NCBI GenBank assembly: GCA_030068075.1
Contig: CM057839.1
Location: 18,517,167 to 18,581,166, forward strand
Origin: Paguma larvata
Lineage: Eukaryota > Chordata > Mammalia > Carnivora > Viverridae
Direction: 5' to 3'
Length of the DNA: 64,000 bases
In this document: piece after piece, positions 33,720 through 47,080 of the stretch
How positions within the stretch are numbered: position 1 is the stretch's first letter
Layout of the letters: every line of letters begins with the position of its first letter
Made by a program: the position numbers and the translations under genes
Notes under the pieces: model-generated
Told to the model about the DNA's origin: nothing
Seen by the model: the letters and a program-made list of their open reading frames with translations, nothing else
Database searches by the model: none

Positions 33720-36700
33720 TACACTATTTTTAACATACTAATTAACTTAAGTCATCATGTTTTCTTGTGTTTACTAGCATCAGAGAAAGAATTCATATAA
33801 TGGCAGGGGGCACTTGTGATGTAAATAGTTTTAGTACTGTGGATATTGCTTTCAATTTTATTCAGATTTCTACTTTGCCCATAACTTCCATAAGACCAAC
33901 ATCATAAAAGAGCCAATAAATCATAATTATAAATGTTACCATCTCACCTATTGAACTCTTAAAATTTAGAAAACATTAAAAAGTACAATTCAAGTGATCA
34001 AATATTTTCCTGTATAATGTTACATAACTAGAAACTAGTTTTTCTTTATCTCCAATAGTAATTATCATTTTTACCATCTCTGTGTTGAGGTAGCATTTAA
34101 TTCTGTTGTACCAGTCAAACTTCTTGATTTTGACCAGAAAATAATGACTCTGCATCGGTAAAGCATATGATGGGCCATTGGGCAGATAATAGGAAAATAC
34201 TATATGTCTTCGTATTTAAGGTGCCATCAATTGTATTAAAAATTATTTATTTACTTAATGTAGATATGAGCTGAGGAGAAGTGCTAAAATTGTGAGACAC
34301 TTCAAATGTAAGGACCATGTGGATTGAGAGATATTAAAATGTGAAAAAAAAATGTTTCTAGACTCCATGGAGTAGAACTCTAGGTAATTCTTAGGGCTGA
34401 CCAGCCTTGATATCTTTTCTTTGTATGACTAGAATATATATTGTACTTCTAAAATCAGAAGGTTGTTTTGTATGACAGTTTAAGAGTGTACAGAGTTCAG
34501 AGTGCTCAGGCATCATCAGACCACATCACTTTTGAATACGCTGCCTTTATTCATGAATTAGGTCTTGCAGAACCCCTGCATGGCTTTCGCTTCCATTCTC
34601 AGATTGACCTGCCATAACTTCCAGTGAGTGCCCTATGGTGATCGAATGTTTACTATTTGTAGGGCCACCGAGCCCATTCCCTTCCCTCCGCTTGCTGCTG
34701 GTCAGACACTGATTCCATCTGGGTCTTCTAGGTCTTTGTGGTTGGTCTCTGTGTGCTCACATTGTGGGATTCATGAAATTTTGTTGTAGATGTTGTTAGA
34801 GAAGGTTTTGATTTTGCTCTTCTTGTTTGCCTGTCTGGTCTGTTTTTACAGATGAATTTAAGGAAGATTCCAAAACTACATCGCTACTGTGAGAAACTTA
34901 CCAGATCCTTTGGTGTTTTAAACTGCCATTTCCAGCCCAATAAATTAATCCATGGACACCTAACGGGTAGGGATCTGCAATGTGAAAAGAAATAGTCTAA
35001 GAAGTCCATGAAGCGCATCATGGAATTTGTTAAAAGGCTGTATCTATATGCAAAAGATTGTGCTTGTGTGCTTTTCTCTTTGGAGATGTTCTATCCAAGC
35101 GCCCCTCTTCAATTCTCATCTGTATCTGATTTCCAAAAAAATAGGAAAAATGCTCCAAATATAGATTAAATCTAGATTAAACCAGACCAACAGAAATGTA
35201 TACCTGGACAATATTGTTTTACAAATCCATCTCCATAGAGCCCCTTTCATGGAGAATTTTTTGGTTTTTATGGTGTAACTATTGCTTTACCTTGAGGGAA
35301 GTTAAAAGAAATAGCTGTATGTATTCTAAGAATATTCTTAGGGGATGCTTGTTATAATATTGTGCCCTCTGAACAAGTATCTATAGGGAACATTTCTCTC
35401 ATGTCTCTTTATCAGGAATTGTCAAATGTCTTCATTATTATTTAAATGATACTGAAACAAATACAATTTCCAGGGTATAAATAATTACATCAAATATATG
35501 GCTGGTACTTAACTCTTAAAGTTCAATTAAAGTCGGAATTATTTTAATAATATGGCATTAACATAAATACTTCTGCAAATTTGCCTGCCTACATACTACC
35601 ATTCATCAAATTCTTTCTTCATTTATTCTTTTGCTTGTCTATTTGTGAGACTCTTTTGCCTGATGTTGATAATATAAACTTTGCAATGAAATACTAGAAC
35701 ATGAAGGGATAAGGTGCTAGTTCCTTGACGTGGTGAAATGTCTTTATGTTTTCACTTACAAAATTTCTTGACTATCCATCATGTCAAACAAGTGGACATA
35801 CTTTCACTTTTATGTAGTGCATTATTTCCCAGAAATAGGAATATTTCTTAAAGATATTTGAATGTTTCTTAACATCCTCTATTAGGCAATGTTTCTTTTT
35901 TACTATTTTTAAGGTGCTTAGATTTCAAAATGTTTGGTTTCAAATTTGCATTGAGCTAGCGAAAGCATTATCTCAATAAATATAAACGAAGTTGAAACTT
36001 TTCATTTATTTTTCAGAATATCATTACATTTTCCTTTCTGATTATGTCCTTTGAAGAACACACACATTGTCATTAAAGAAACAAATTTCATTAGGAATTT
36101 GATGATGAATGTAAGACATTTATGAGATGTTTTGATTTTATAATGTACTAAAGATTTCTAGAAAGCAAACATTGGTAATGAAGCTAATTTTAGAAGTATA
36201 ATGTTATAATCATACAATTTTCTAGAATTTTCTGAGCCCTATGAATGCCTACTTTAATATATTACTCTTCTACTCTATAGGCAGCAGTAATGTAGACACT
36301 GGTAAAAAAATTTAGGAAAGAGTTCCAGATGCTGGGATAGGAATTAGTAAGGGCTTGGGAAGCCTTCAGTTCTAGAGTAGGCTGAACAAGAACTCAGAAA
36401 CAGAAGCAAAGGCAGGTCCTAGTCTCTCAGACCTAGGGCACTGTTTAGCACTGGACTAGTGCCCAATATGATGAGTTTCAGGAAGTGTGGTTGGGGCCAA
36501 GTAAATATCCACTGTCGCAGATGTCTATAGATCCTCAGAACCTTGGGCTGGGGTATAACCCACCAAATGAATTCAATTATGGGACAAAAGGTGTATAAGT
36601 TGGGAAATCTGTGAGTTGGATAATTATTACATTTGAAGTAGTGTGCCATTACCACATTTCCATAAAATGAATAATTAAACGAGAAAAAATGAAATTATTA

Positions 36701-37755
36701 TAGAAAACACAGGTAGCGTTAACATGAGCATGATCCAAGAGAATAGGTAAGAGGGACAGGTTGTTTTTCTTTTCAATCTTTCTTCCCTTTAAAACCTTGC
36801 CTATTTCTCAGCTAAACGGCCTCTGCTTGACTCTGTAACTTTGGCTCCAGGAGTTGGCCTAGCGACATGTTTTGTTTAGTTCCTGGGAGGAGAACAAAAG
36901 GTCCTTCTTCATGAAAATTCAGACCATCCAACTTTAGTACTGTCCTTAGTATTCTCCCTGTGTGAGAGCCTAGGCTGAGGAGTTTGGCTGATTTTCAGAG
37001 CACTGGAAGTATAATAAATCTCCAATCTAGGATTAAGTATAGTGTAGGATTATTCACAAGAATCAAGTGAATGTAATGTCAAGTAGACTAATTGTGAGAG
37101 CAAATCTAAAATACTTTTGTGAAGCCTCATAGAAGAAACAAATGGGAGGCAGCTCTTCAATGAACAAAACCTCTGTTGACAAAAACCCCGAAGGGGCAGC
37201 ACAAGTCCTGTCTGATGGTTGCATTTTTGCCTCTCTGAAGATAATACTCTTTGACAGTGAAAATATACTTGCTACTGACTTAAAAGAAAAGATATGTATC
37301 TGTATTCATGGAAATACAGGTAAGTTCTCCTGGCAAGCTGTCTGAGTATGAAGGGAGAATCCTTGGAAACCAGGAGTTCATAGGAAATAACAGGCTGACT
37401 AGGTGAATCTTCCACTCTACAAAAGACTTTGATCAGTAAGAATTTTCTCAAAAGTGATATTACAGGTCTCTTAAATTCAAATGAAACCATAAAACATACA
37501 AAGCGTTTCCTTTCTCTCAGCAAATGATAATTTAGAGTCACACTGCAGAGAAGGCCCCAGGAGTTTATACTCATACCACCTTTACTTTGCAGGTGGAGAG
37601 TAATGGCATGGCTTTCCTGTTGTCTTTCCTGTTACAATTCAGCTTTACATTAGAATTATGAGGAAAATGATTATACTGCTTTTTTTAAATTAATGCACTT
37701 TAAAAAAACATGGCATTAAATTCCACATTTTAATGTGTGCATTGTCTTCACAATT
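33720..37755. other. Unassigned intergenic sequence
   Basis: Four kilobases with no SINE or gene. A worn L2-like piece may lie at 36.28-36.42 kb. Confidence 0.4.
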
Positions 37756-37900
37756 GCACCAGAATGTTAGTTTTATGAGGGTAGGGACTTTGACTCTTTT
37801 GCTTGTAAGTGCATCCTTCCTGTCTGAAATAGCGCACGGCACATGGTAGGTACCGAATAAAGGAATGTGTGGATGACTAAATGAGTGAATGTTCTAAGGA
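37756..37900 (+). repeat. L2 3' end
   Basis: AGTTTTATGAGGGTAGGGAC, then GGCACATGGTAGGTACCGAATAAAGG and GAATG repeats match the end of mammalian L2. Confidence 0.8.
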
Positions 37901-38540
37901 GCTTACTGGATGCTTGTTCTACAACCCTATGAAGGAAGAATACATGATGCAGCACAGCGATGATAAGAAATAAAGACTAAAAGAAACTAGAGGCCTTTCT
38001 TTTCCCTAGCAAGTTCATATAATTTAAAACAAGAAACAGAATCCCAACTTTCTCCCATTTTGGGCTAATAATCAGCTGATATTTAATGTGGAATGTATGT
38101 TGGGGGATGATATTAGAAGGGTAGTGCTTTTCAATAGATAGCATATTAGCATAAAGAACTATACACAGAAATACTCATTTTATTCAGCAGTTTGCAAACT
38201 GGACATTTCCCCAATACTTACGAAATCATGACAGAAAATCTACTTCCTATCTCTATTGAAAAATTACTATACGCAGGGAATAGTGAATCATATGGGGCTC
38301 TAAGAAATTTGTTTTGTTTATGTCATTTCTTGTTTTTGGGTTAAGTTATTTAATTAGTGAAATGGAGTTAATGATGTAAAAAACATTTCTGAATCTATGC
38401 TGATACATGGTATATGTACACATATTTTTAATATTATTGAAATTATAATTGTTATGGATAATGGTGAAATTTGGCTAAGCACTAGAGCAGTGCTTGATAC
38501 ATAGTAAAGACCATTTAAATCTTTATTATTATTATTATTT

Positions 38541-38768
38541 TTTTTTAAATTTTTTAATGTTTATTTATTTTTGAGAGAGACAGAGAGATACAGAGAGAGC
38601 ATTAGCTGGGGAGAGGCACAGACAGAGAGGGGGACACAGAATCTGAAACAGGCTTCAGGCTCTGAGCTGTCAGCACAGAGCCCGATGCGGGGCTCGAACT
38701 CCGGAACGGTGAGATCACGACCTGAGCCGAAGTCGGACGCCCAACCGACTGAGCCACCCAGGCGCCCC
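38541..38768 (-). repeat. Felid tRNA-Lys SINE inside a (TTA)n microsatellite
   Basis: Reverse complete copy with TTATTATTATTATT on its left and the same unit in the long array on its right, so the insertion duplicated part of the simple repeat. Confidence 0.94.
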
Positions 38769-38811
<43 letters not shown>

Positions 38812-38812
38812 T
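38769..38812. repeat. (TTA)n microsatellite
   Basis: About 14 uninterrupted triplets adjoining the head of the SINE. Confidence 0.97.
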
Positions 38813-39207
38813 TGAAGACATCACTCACTTCCTTGAGTAAATTCAATAAAGAATTGATTTGAAAAGAATACCCAGCATTTGATGCAGAATTAACCTGGGA
38901 GGAAATCTTGACTTTTAAAATATTAGTTGTAAATTTTTTATACGTTTAGGATCTACATTATTGGTTGAGAAGTTTCATTGCTTTTGGAGTAACAAGGTTA
39001 AATTTGGTTCCTTCACATACAGCCTTTTGTAATTTTACATAGCCTTAGTACCTTCCTACATAACATGGGGACAGTCATATCTACTTTTCTAGATCGTTAT
39101 GAAAATATATTTTGAAAGGTTTATTTAAATAAGATCGCGTAGATGTGTATATACCACTGTGCATGTGACATGTGCTCAGATATTATAGCTATTTTAATAT
39201 AGTCATT

Positions 39208-39425
39208 AAATTTTTTTTCAACGTTTATTTAATTCTGAAGGAGAGAGAGACACAGAGTGTGAGTGGGGGAGGGTCAGAGAGAGAGGGAGACACAGAATCT
39301 GAAGCAGGCTCCAGGCTTTGAGCTGTCAGCATGAAGCCTGATGCAGGGCTCAAACTCACAAACTGTGAGATCATGGCCTGAGCCCAAGTCCAACACTTAA
39401 CTGACTGAGCCACCCAGGGGCCCCG
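39208..39425 (-). repeat. Felid tRNA-Lys SINE
   Basis: Reverse complete copy with duplications ATATAGTCATT (39197-39207 and 39426-39436). Confidence 0.95.
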
Positions 39426-39436
39426 ATATAGTCATT

Positions 39437-40218
39437 TTTAACACTGATACCCAACTACACCATGCATCATGGATTCTCTACATCCATTCTTTCTGGTCAG
39501 CTGGCGTTTTATATGTAATCTCATATTCATTCTTGGTTTCTATCTTACCTAGTTTTTGAAAAGAAAGGAAAAACCAAGTCCTCGTTATTTTCTTAAAACA
39601 ATAACGTTGATTATCAGAAACTTTTCCCTTACGATATTCTGTTGTTGATTTTTCTTTAGCTTCTCTTCTTTAGTCCTAATTCTCCACCTTGGATCCTGGT
39701 TCAATTCTCTTTTTAAACAATAATTAGAAAACATAACATGCTGCTTAAAATAAAAAATTCGGAATCAGTCTATACAGCGTCTCCTAAAATCTATGAAAGA
39801 GCTTTTTGTGATCTGAATTTGAAATAGCATTTCTAGCCGGGCCATCCTAATTCCACCAAGGAGGGCGAAACATCTTGATATTGGCAGGCTATTTCATTGT
39901 CTAATAATTTTTTAAAATGCACGAGTAGTTTGGATTTCAAACACCTTGTCTATTTTTGATCTACTCGCACCTCCAGTTCTTTATATTACTTTCATTCCAT
40001 AAGTGGTTGTGGGTTTGGTGAGGCCTGTGCTTCATGTGCATTCGTCCTTGTCTATTAATTGCGAGCAGAAGGGCTCTGGAACAGGATGGATATTTGAGGA
40101 AACCAAAAGCTTCACCAGCCAAAATGGTGGAAATCCATGAAGTTATAAAGGATAAACCTGAAGTAACTTCTAATTTACCTCTCAAAATTTTCTTTAGTTT
40201 TCCCTCACATCCTCTAAT
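39437..40218. other. Unassigned intergenic sequence
   Basis: No gene or recognised repeat. Confidence 0.4.
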
Positions 40219-40231
40219 GAAATAGCAGTGT

Positions 40232-40431
40232 CGGGTGGCTCAGTCAGTGGAGCATCCCACTTCAGCTTAGGTCATGACCTCGTGGTTCTTGAGCACCATA
40301 TGGGGCTCTGTGCTGACGGCTCAGAGCCTGGAGCCTGCTTCAGAGTCTGTGTCTCCCTCTCTCTCTGCCCCTCCCCTGCTCACACTCCATCTCTCTCTCT
40401 CTCAAAAATGAATCAATGTTAAAAAAATTAA
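40232..40431 (+). repeat. Diverged felid SINE lacking its first bases
   Basis: Begins at GGGTGGCTCAG, missing the GGGGCGCCT start. Flanked by GAAATAGCAGTGT/G duplications at 40219-40231 and 40432-40444, so truncation happened at or before insertion. Confidence 0.92.
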
Positions 40432-40559
40432 GAAATAGCAGTGTGCTCTTCATTTTGTAGCTGAGGCTGAGATATACACCTCAGAAGATTCATAACAATG
40501 CTTTTTACGCGTTCTGTGTTGGATCATGGTACTTTTGACCAATTAACAAATCTTTCCTC

Positions 40560-40750
40560 AAATTCTTTCATTGAGTTCTGCTGTGTAATAGGCCCCGGGG
40601 ACACGGTGACCTCTGTGCTCAGGAGCCTCCATTCTAACAGGGATGATAGTCATCATTCAAGAAATTACAAATATAGCGAGTATCACAAAGCAGAACTTGA
40701 GCACAAAAATAAGTAGCTCCAGTAGTGATAAAGCAATGAAAGAACAGTGG
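40560..40750. repeat. L2-like fragment
   Basis: GGCCCCGGGGACACGGTGACC and GAGCCTCCATTCTAACAGGG resemble the internal L2 text ending in a 'total amount of stock'-like conserved segment. Diverged. Confidence 0.5.
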
Positions 40751-41019
40751 AATTCATGAGTGCGTCCAGATAATCAGTGACAGATAGATGAGAGGGTGAA
40801 TAAAGGCCGAGAAGGTAGGCTCTTACCTGTGGCAGAATGCTGAGGATCAACTCATAAGTGTGGAGACAATGCTGCAGTTGGAAGATCATCCTTCGCAACC
40901 ATCACAGGAGAGATCTGATGAGGAAAGAACCATCAGTAGATACTGAATGGTACCTACTATATCTAGAAGATCAGGATATTTGCATGGTGTCCTAAAGTCT
41001 CTCCACAAACTCTTCATTA

Positions 41020-41550
41020 GTTACCTGGAAAAAAATAGGAATTACATAGTGGAGAAATCAGAAGACACGTTGACTAGTGACCAAAAAGTATCACTGATGA
41101 GAGGCAAATGACCATTGTACGCCACTCAGGAGGACACAGCAAAACCAACGCAGTATTCTGACTGAACTTAATCACGAGGAAACATCAGACAAACCTAAAG
41201 AGAAAAATGGTCGATTGAAAAAAAAAAAAAGAAGAGTTCTGGTCTTCAAAGTGTCAATGTCATGAGAGACAAAGAAAAGCTAAGGAAATGTTCCATTTCT
41301 AGTCATCTTAAAGGAGGTCTAATGAGGCTTAACTAAACATAGCCAAGCAAGACTCAGATATGCCACTTAGTTGTTAAACCTCAATTGGCAAAATTGGAAG
41401 AATGATGGTGGGTTGAATAAAAGAAAATTAGCTATTTTAATTATTGAAGTTAATAACAGCACTGCACTTGTAAGACAATTCCCTATTCAATGTAGAAAAT
41501 ACATACTGAGCTATTTAGGGGAAAGTGTCATTAAGTATATTACTTTCCAG

Positions 41551-41591
<41 letters not shown>

Positions 41592-41705
41592 CTATTATGA
41601 AGTAAATATGGGATAAAATTTAACAATAGGTAAAAGTGTGAATTCTTTTTACTGTTCTAATTTTGCAACTTTTTGTAAGTTTGAAGTTGTTTCCAAATAA
41701 AAAAT
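41020..41705 (+). mobile_element. Old L1 3' end, sense
   Basis: GTGTCAATGTCATGAGAGAC, TACTGAGCTATTTAGGGGAAAG and the terminal TTTGAAGTTGTTTCCAAATAAAA match the 3' UTR of old mammalian L1. It contains a (CA)n run at 41552-41590, which is a normal site for simple-repeat growth in this UTR. Confidence 0.8.
41552..41590. repeat. (CA)n microsatellite
   Basis: About 19 uninterrupted dinucleotides within the L1 3' end. Confidence 0.97.
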
Positions 41706-41809
41706 TTAAAGAATATAAAAATGTGTACCTTAAAACTATTTTTAAAATGTAGCTATGCTAAAATTATTTTAATGAAATAAAAGTTGACCAAAAATGAAGC
41801 AAGGGTGAA

Positions 41810-42245
41810 ACAGGTGATGGGTATTAAGAAGAGGACTTGTGACGAGCACTAGGTATTGTATGTAAGCGCTGAATCACTAAACTGTGCAACAGAAACTAGT
41901 ATTACACTGTATATTAACTAGGCAGAATTTGAATAAAAACTTTATTTTTTTAATAATTTTTTTAGCGTTTTTTTTTTTGAGACATAGAGACAGAGCGTGA
42001 GCAGGAGAAGGGCAGAGAGAGAGGGAGACACAGAATCACAAGCAGGCTCCAGGCTCTGAGCTGTCAGCACAGAGCCAGACGCGGGGCTCGAACTCACAGG
42101 ACTGTGAGATCATGGCCTCAGCCGAAGTTGGCCGCTTAACCGACTGAGCCACCCAGTCGCCCCAAATAAAAACTTCAAAAAAAGAAGCTTACTATGAACC
42201 TAATATAATACTATATGTTAATTATACTTCAATAAAAAGTGCCAA
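41810..42245 (+). mobile_element. Carnivore L1 3' end, split by a SINE
   Basis: GTGACGAGCACTAGGTATTG, AATCACTAAACTGTGCAAC, AGTATTACACTGTATATTAAC and AATTTGAATAAAAACTT are the hallmark carnivore L1 terminus. It resumes after the SINE, with a repeat of the last terminal phrase (CTATATGTTAATTATACTTCAATAAAAA). Confidence 0.85.
41943..42164 (-). repeat. Felid tRNA-Lys SINE in the L1 terminus
   Basis: Reverse complete copy with duplications AATAAAAACTT (41932-41942 and 42165-42175). Younger than the L1. Confidence 0.95.
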
Positions 42246-42342
42246 AAATTAAATTTATAATTCAAAATTAAAAAAAAAATCAGCATTTAACATTCTACTG
42301 ATGAAACATTACATTCTATTGCTTTTAAAATGTTATTTTTAG

Positions 42343-42731
42343 GGATGTCTGGGTGGGTCAGTCAGTTGAGCCTCCGACTTCGGCTCAGGTCATGATCTTG
42401 CAGTTTGTGAGTTGGAGCTCCCTACGGGCTCTGTGCTGACAGCTCAGAGCCTGGAGCCTGCTTCTGTGTCTCCCTTGGTCTCTGCCCATCCTCCACTCGC
42501 ACTCTGTCTTTCTCAAAAATAAAGATGAAAAAAAAATAAATACAGCAATTAAAAAAAAAAAGAAAGGTGGTCTAGAAATGAACAAGATTCCTGAACACTG
42601 GGAGAAGAAAGGGTCACAAAGTAGAATGGACATGAGCCTCTCTGCCCCTCCCTCACTCATGCCCAGTCTCTCTCTTCTCTCTCTATCTCGCTCTCTCTTT
42701 TTCTCTCTCTCTAAAAAATAAATAAACATTA
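42343..42731 (+). repeat. Composite SINE: one head, two tails
   Basis: A single pair of perfect 16-base duplications AAAATGTTATTTTTAG (42327-42342 and 42732-42747) encloses a SINE head and first tail (to about 42560), about 75 bases of unrelated text, then a second CT-rich SINE tail with AATAAACATT (about 42638-42731). Confidence 0.85.
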
Positions 42732-42747
42732 AAAATGTTATTTTTAG

Positions 42748-43920
42748 ATGATTATGTGTTGTTAATATTTTTATGTATTGTCTGAAAAACAGTGATTTAA
42801 GGATAGATAAACAGATTAACTATAATTTAAAACTTTAAGAAATTCATAGAAAGATTTTTATTTAATTATAATTTCTTCTGGAGGACTAGTAATAAGATGA
42901 TTTTTTAAAGACAATTTCTTAGTATCAATAAAAACTTAATTTCTTCCCTTTATTTACTTCACTTCTCTTTCAGTTTTTCACTATTTATTTCACTTCTTCA
43001 AATTACTTACTATTGCCTCTGATGAATGTAGTTAATCTAACAGCTCTTATTTTAACCAAACACAGGGCTGATGTTTGCAGATACTGAAACACCACCTTTT
43101 TCTCCCATAGACACAAGATTCCCTTATCAGTTGCAGTAAATACTTCTTCTGTTCATTGATATTCCGTTAATAAGTAAATGTTTCTGTTCCACAATTTACA
43201 TAAAAAGATTTCAGTTGCCTTAGCTAAATGACACATTGTGCTGACCCAAAGATGAAAGCCTTGATGCTATTCTTCCTTGGAGAATATAAAAAATGATGTG
43301 CATTTCTGAAATATTCCCATTTAATTTTCAATGAGACAGCTGAAGCATTGTCAGCGGTGAAAATTTTAAAACCTATATCAATAGCGGATAAGTTCTTTAA
43401 ATTCGAAGTTAGCCCACATCCCTAACATTAACGTTTTAAGGGGCAGCCAGCTGACAGCATAATTGGTGGGCAAAATAATGGATTCATAAGGCTGTACTAT
43501 TTATGTACAGTTGTCATCACTATGAAGTCTGTTAATGAAAGCAAATAGCACACATCTGTACTAACCAAAATCATTTTTAATTTATCAAATTATTTTATGA
43601 AAAGGCTCTAACACTATGCACACACATAATAAACTTTATAGAAAAATGTTAACTGAATTTAATTAATTTTACAATAATTAGTAATGGTTGAAGTTGTTTA
43701 ATAATCAGTTCCTTGAATATGTCTTGAAAGCAAATCTGCCTTGTATAGCTACAATTTGAAGCTACTTTTATGGACCCCAGATTTAAAAAAAACAACACTC
43801 AAATATATAAATTATTATCTGCTTGGTTCTAAACAACCAGATTCCATATTAATAAATATCCAGATAACCACTAAAATTACTATTTTTAATTTCACTCTGT
43901 ACATTGGTTTTTCAGAACTT
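42748..43920. other. Unassigned intergenic sequence
   Basis: AT-rich, no gene or recognised repeat. Confidence 0.4.
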
Positions 43921-43924
43921 AAAC

Positions 43925-45370
43925 ATCTTATAATTGAAAATTTGCACCCTTTGACCAGCAACTACCCATTTCCTTCTCCCTCCAGCCCCAGGCAACCACA
44001 TGCTATGGTCTCTTTCCAGGAGTTTGACTCATTTATTTATTTATTAATTTATTTATTAATTTTTTTATTTTTAAGATTCCACATGTAAGTGATACTATTT
44101 GTCTTTCTCTGCCTGGCTTTTTTCACTTAGCCTAATACCTTCTAGTTTTATCTACGTCATCACAAATGTAGGATTTCTTACTTTTTTATGGCCGAATAGT
44201 ATGCCATTATCCATCTGTCTATCTCAAATTTTCTTTTTCTATTCATCTGTCAACAGACTTAGGTTGTTTCCTTATCATTGCTCTCGTGAATAACTCTGCA
44301 ATGAACATGGCAGTGCAGCTATCTCGTTGAGATACTAATCTCGTTTCCTTCCGATGTATATCCAGAAGTCGGATTGCTACACCTATGGAAGTTCTGTTTA
44401 ATTTTTGAGGAATCTCCATACTGTTTCCCCTAGTGGTTTACCAAGTTGGGGTTCCCTTTTCTTCACCTCCTCATCAACCTTTGTTCTGTTGACCCTTTGG
44501 TAACAGCCATCCTGATACATGACGTGATCTCTCATTGTGATTTTGATTCACAGCTTCCTGATGATGAGTAACCTTGAGCATACTTTCATGTACCTGTTGG
44601 CCGTTTGTAACGTTCTTTGGAAAAGTGTCTATTCAGGTCCTCTGTTCATTTTTTTAATCAGATTGGGTTTTTTTGATGCTAAGTTGTATGAATTCCTTAT
44701 TAATTTTAGATATTGATCCCTAAAGGTTTACAAATATTTTTTTCTATTCTGCGGGTTGTCTTTTCATTTTGTTTATTGTTTCTTTTGCTGTCCAGAAGTT
44801 TAATAGTTGATGTAGTCCCAGTTGCTGATTTTTTTATTTTGTTGCTTGCGTGTTTGGTGTCCTATCCAAAAAATCCTTGCAAGAATAATGTCAATGAGTT
44901 TTCCCCTACATTTCTTTCTAGGAGTTTTGTGGTTTCAAGTCTTAAATGTAGTCTTTAGTTTACTTTAATTTTTGTGAATGGTATAAGGTAGGGGTCCAAT
45001 TTCATTCTTTTGCATGTGGCTATCCAGTTTTCCCAGCACCATTTATTGAAGAGACTATCCTTCCTCCATCATGTGTTCTTGCATTCTTCTTAATATTAGT
45101 TGAGCATATATGTGTGGGTTTATTTCTGGGCTTTTTATTCTGTTCCTTTGAGCTCTGTGTCTGTTATTATGCTAGTACCATACTGTTTTGATTACTATAA
45201 CTTTGTAGTATAGTTTGAAATCAGGAAGCGTGATGCTCACAGCTTTGTTCTTCTTTCTCAGAATTGCTTTGGCTATTTGGAGCCATCTTCCCAGTGATCC
45301 TTTCTGTGCAGTTATTCTCCAATTTTTTTGACTCCATTGTGTTGCAGTAGGTCCTTCATTGGACTCTTGA
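43925..45370 (-). mobile_element. L1 3' region (ORF2 end plus 3' UTR), 5' truncated
   Basis: Continuous antisense match to old mammalian L1: AGATTCCACATGTAAGTGATAC, TGCAATGAACATGGCAGTGC, TAAGGTAGGGGTCCAATTTC, CAGCACCATTTATTGAAGAG and TACTGTTTTGATTACTATAAC. The reverse-transcriptase frame is broken by many stops, so it is inactive. No target-site duplication was found by eye. Confidence 0.9.
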
Positions 45371-46709
45371 GCACTCTCAGGACGATTTTTGTTCATGGAT
45401 AGCTGTCTAATTTTTGTTTTTAGGTAGGAGAATGAAGGCTAGTATATACCACTACATCGTCTTACTGATGTCACTCTTGGTAAAGCTATAAGAACTGGAT
45501 ATGTGCTAAAAGTTCTAAAAATAGATAAATATTTTTATTACAGTGTCTAGTTTGTTATAAATATTGTATATATGAAAAACACTGATACATAATATGCATA
45601 TCTATATCTATAGCTGTGTAGTGGCTTTACACATTCATTTAATGAACACTGATTAAACAAACACCTACTATGTGACATTAAAGTGTTAAAAACTAGTATC
45701 TCAACTGTGAGGAAAATAGGAGGGAAAAGCCAACAGGTAAATTCTGGAACTCTGAAAGGAGCTTTTCTATGGCGGATTTCTAGAGACCATGAGTTTTGGA
45801 AACATTCTACAACTGACACCTCCCAGATTGAGACTGGTCCCAACGAAGCTGAAAAATGCCCTCTACTGGAGGATGCTGGTTTACCATGTCTGGATCAAGC
45901 CCAGCCTGTCTCCGTGGGGGATACCGTAAAGGTCTAGATTAGGTTTAGGAAGAACACAGTTTAGGGGTGGGAGGTGATGGTGGATATGAAGAAAGCAGCA
46001 ACATTTTGGGGGGACCATTCACATTGTTTCCCCTGGTAGCTTTATCCTAGAATCGCACTTACATTTTGGAAGTCTTTCTTACTTCGGAGTATTTTGTTTT
46101 CACTTTTTCAAAGTGGAGAATCACGAGAGATTTCAAACTGGAAGGAAGAATGTGAACCTTTGACTTACTCTTTAAGCTTCTTTTGATGCTAAAGGTATGC
46201 ATATTCTCTTTTTGCCACTTATAAATTATTTAGGCATGGAAAATATTATTTTAAGATTCACAAAAAATCAGATTGTTTTCCTTACTTCCTATTTAAGTCA
46301 TCCATTTATTCATTCATTCAATATTTAGAAAGCAAAAGAACTACAATAAGCATGTTTAATCAGTTTCCTTGTCAGTCTATGCTTCTGAAGCAAATCAGTA
46401 ACTACATTATTTTTCATCTTTTCTTATTTTTGGTTTTGTTTCATTCATAAGTTTTTCTCGAGCACCTACTATGTGCTGCATGGAGAAGAGGACAGAAAGA
46501 AGAGTAAAGTCTGTGTAGGTAAGAGCCCATTATTTCTGAACATTACAGCCTGACTCCATTTGTACAATCACACTATAAAAACTCTATACGGTTCTTACAG
46601 AATTGAAAATCATCACTGCCTTTAATAGTTTACAATCAATATTATATAAGCAAAGCCGTCATGTGCTAATGAAAATCTACATTAACATACATCATGAATA
46701 GCTTAACTC
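45371..46709. other. Intergenic sequence with weak L2 pieces
   Basis: L2-like text in reverse near 45620-45680 (ACACCTACTATGTGACATT) and 46430-46490 (CGAGCACCTACTATGTGCTG). No gene. Confidence 0.45.
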
Positions 46710-46880
46710 ACCAATGCTCAAACTTCAGAATCACATGGCAGACTTGTTACAACACAGATTTCGACTGCACACCTAGAGTTTCTGAGTCAGGGCATCCGGG
46801 TGGGACCTAAGAATTTGTGATTCTAACAAGCTCCCAGAAGATGATGATGAGGCTGGTACCAGAAACGCTGACTTAAATCA
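46710..46880 (+). mobile_element. hAT-type non-autonomous DNA transposon (MER20-like)
   Basis: AATGCTCAAACTTCAGAATCAC, TAGAGTTTCTGAGTCAGG, TGGGACCTAAGAATTTG and TCTAACAAGCTCCCAG follow the MER20 pattern; terminal inverted repeats are worn. Confidence 0.7.
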
Positions 46881-46889
46881 GGGCACCAC

Positions 46890-47080
46890 GAACTAAAGCC
46901 AGGGGCTAAATCCAGCCACCACCTGGATTTATTTTTTGTAAATGAAGCTTTATTAGAACACAGCCACACCCACTACTATTGTCTATGGCTGCTTTTGTGC
47001 TACTGTGACAAAATTACACAGTTGCGACAGAAAAGATCTTATGACCCACAAAGACTAAAATATTTACCATCTGACCTTTC
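46890..47080. mobile_element. hAT-like non-autonomous element fragment
   Basis: GGGGCTAAATCCAGCCACC, AGCTTTATTAGAACACAGCC, TTGTCTATGGCTGCTTTTG and AAATATTTACCATCTGACC match a common old mammalian DNA element. I cannot name the subfamily with certainty. Confidence 0.7.

Noticed and set aside
43741..44088. Open frames of 60-115 codons in the L1 blocks
   Set aside because: They run antisense to, or out of frame with, the L1 reading frames and have no domain. The true ORF2 frame is broken by stops.
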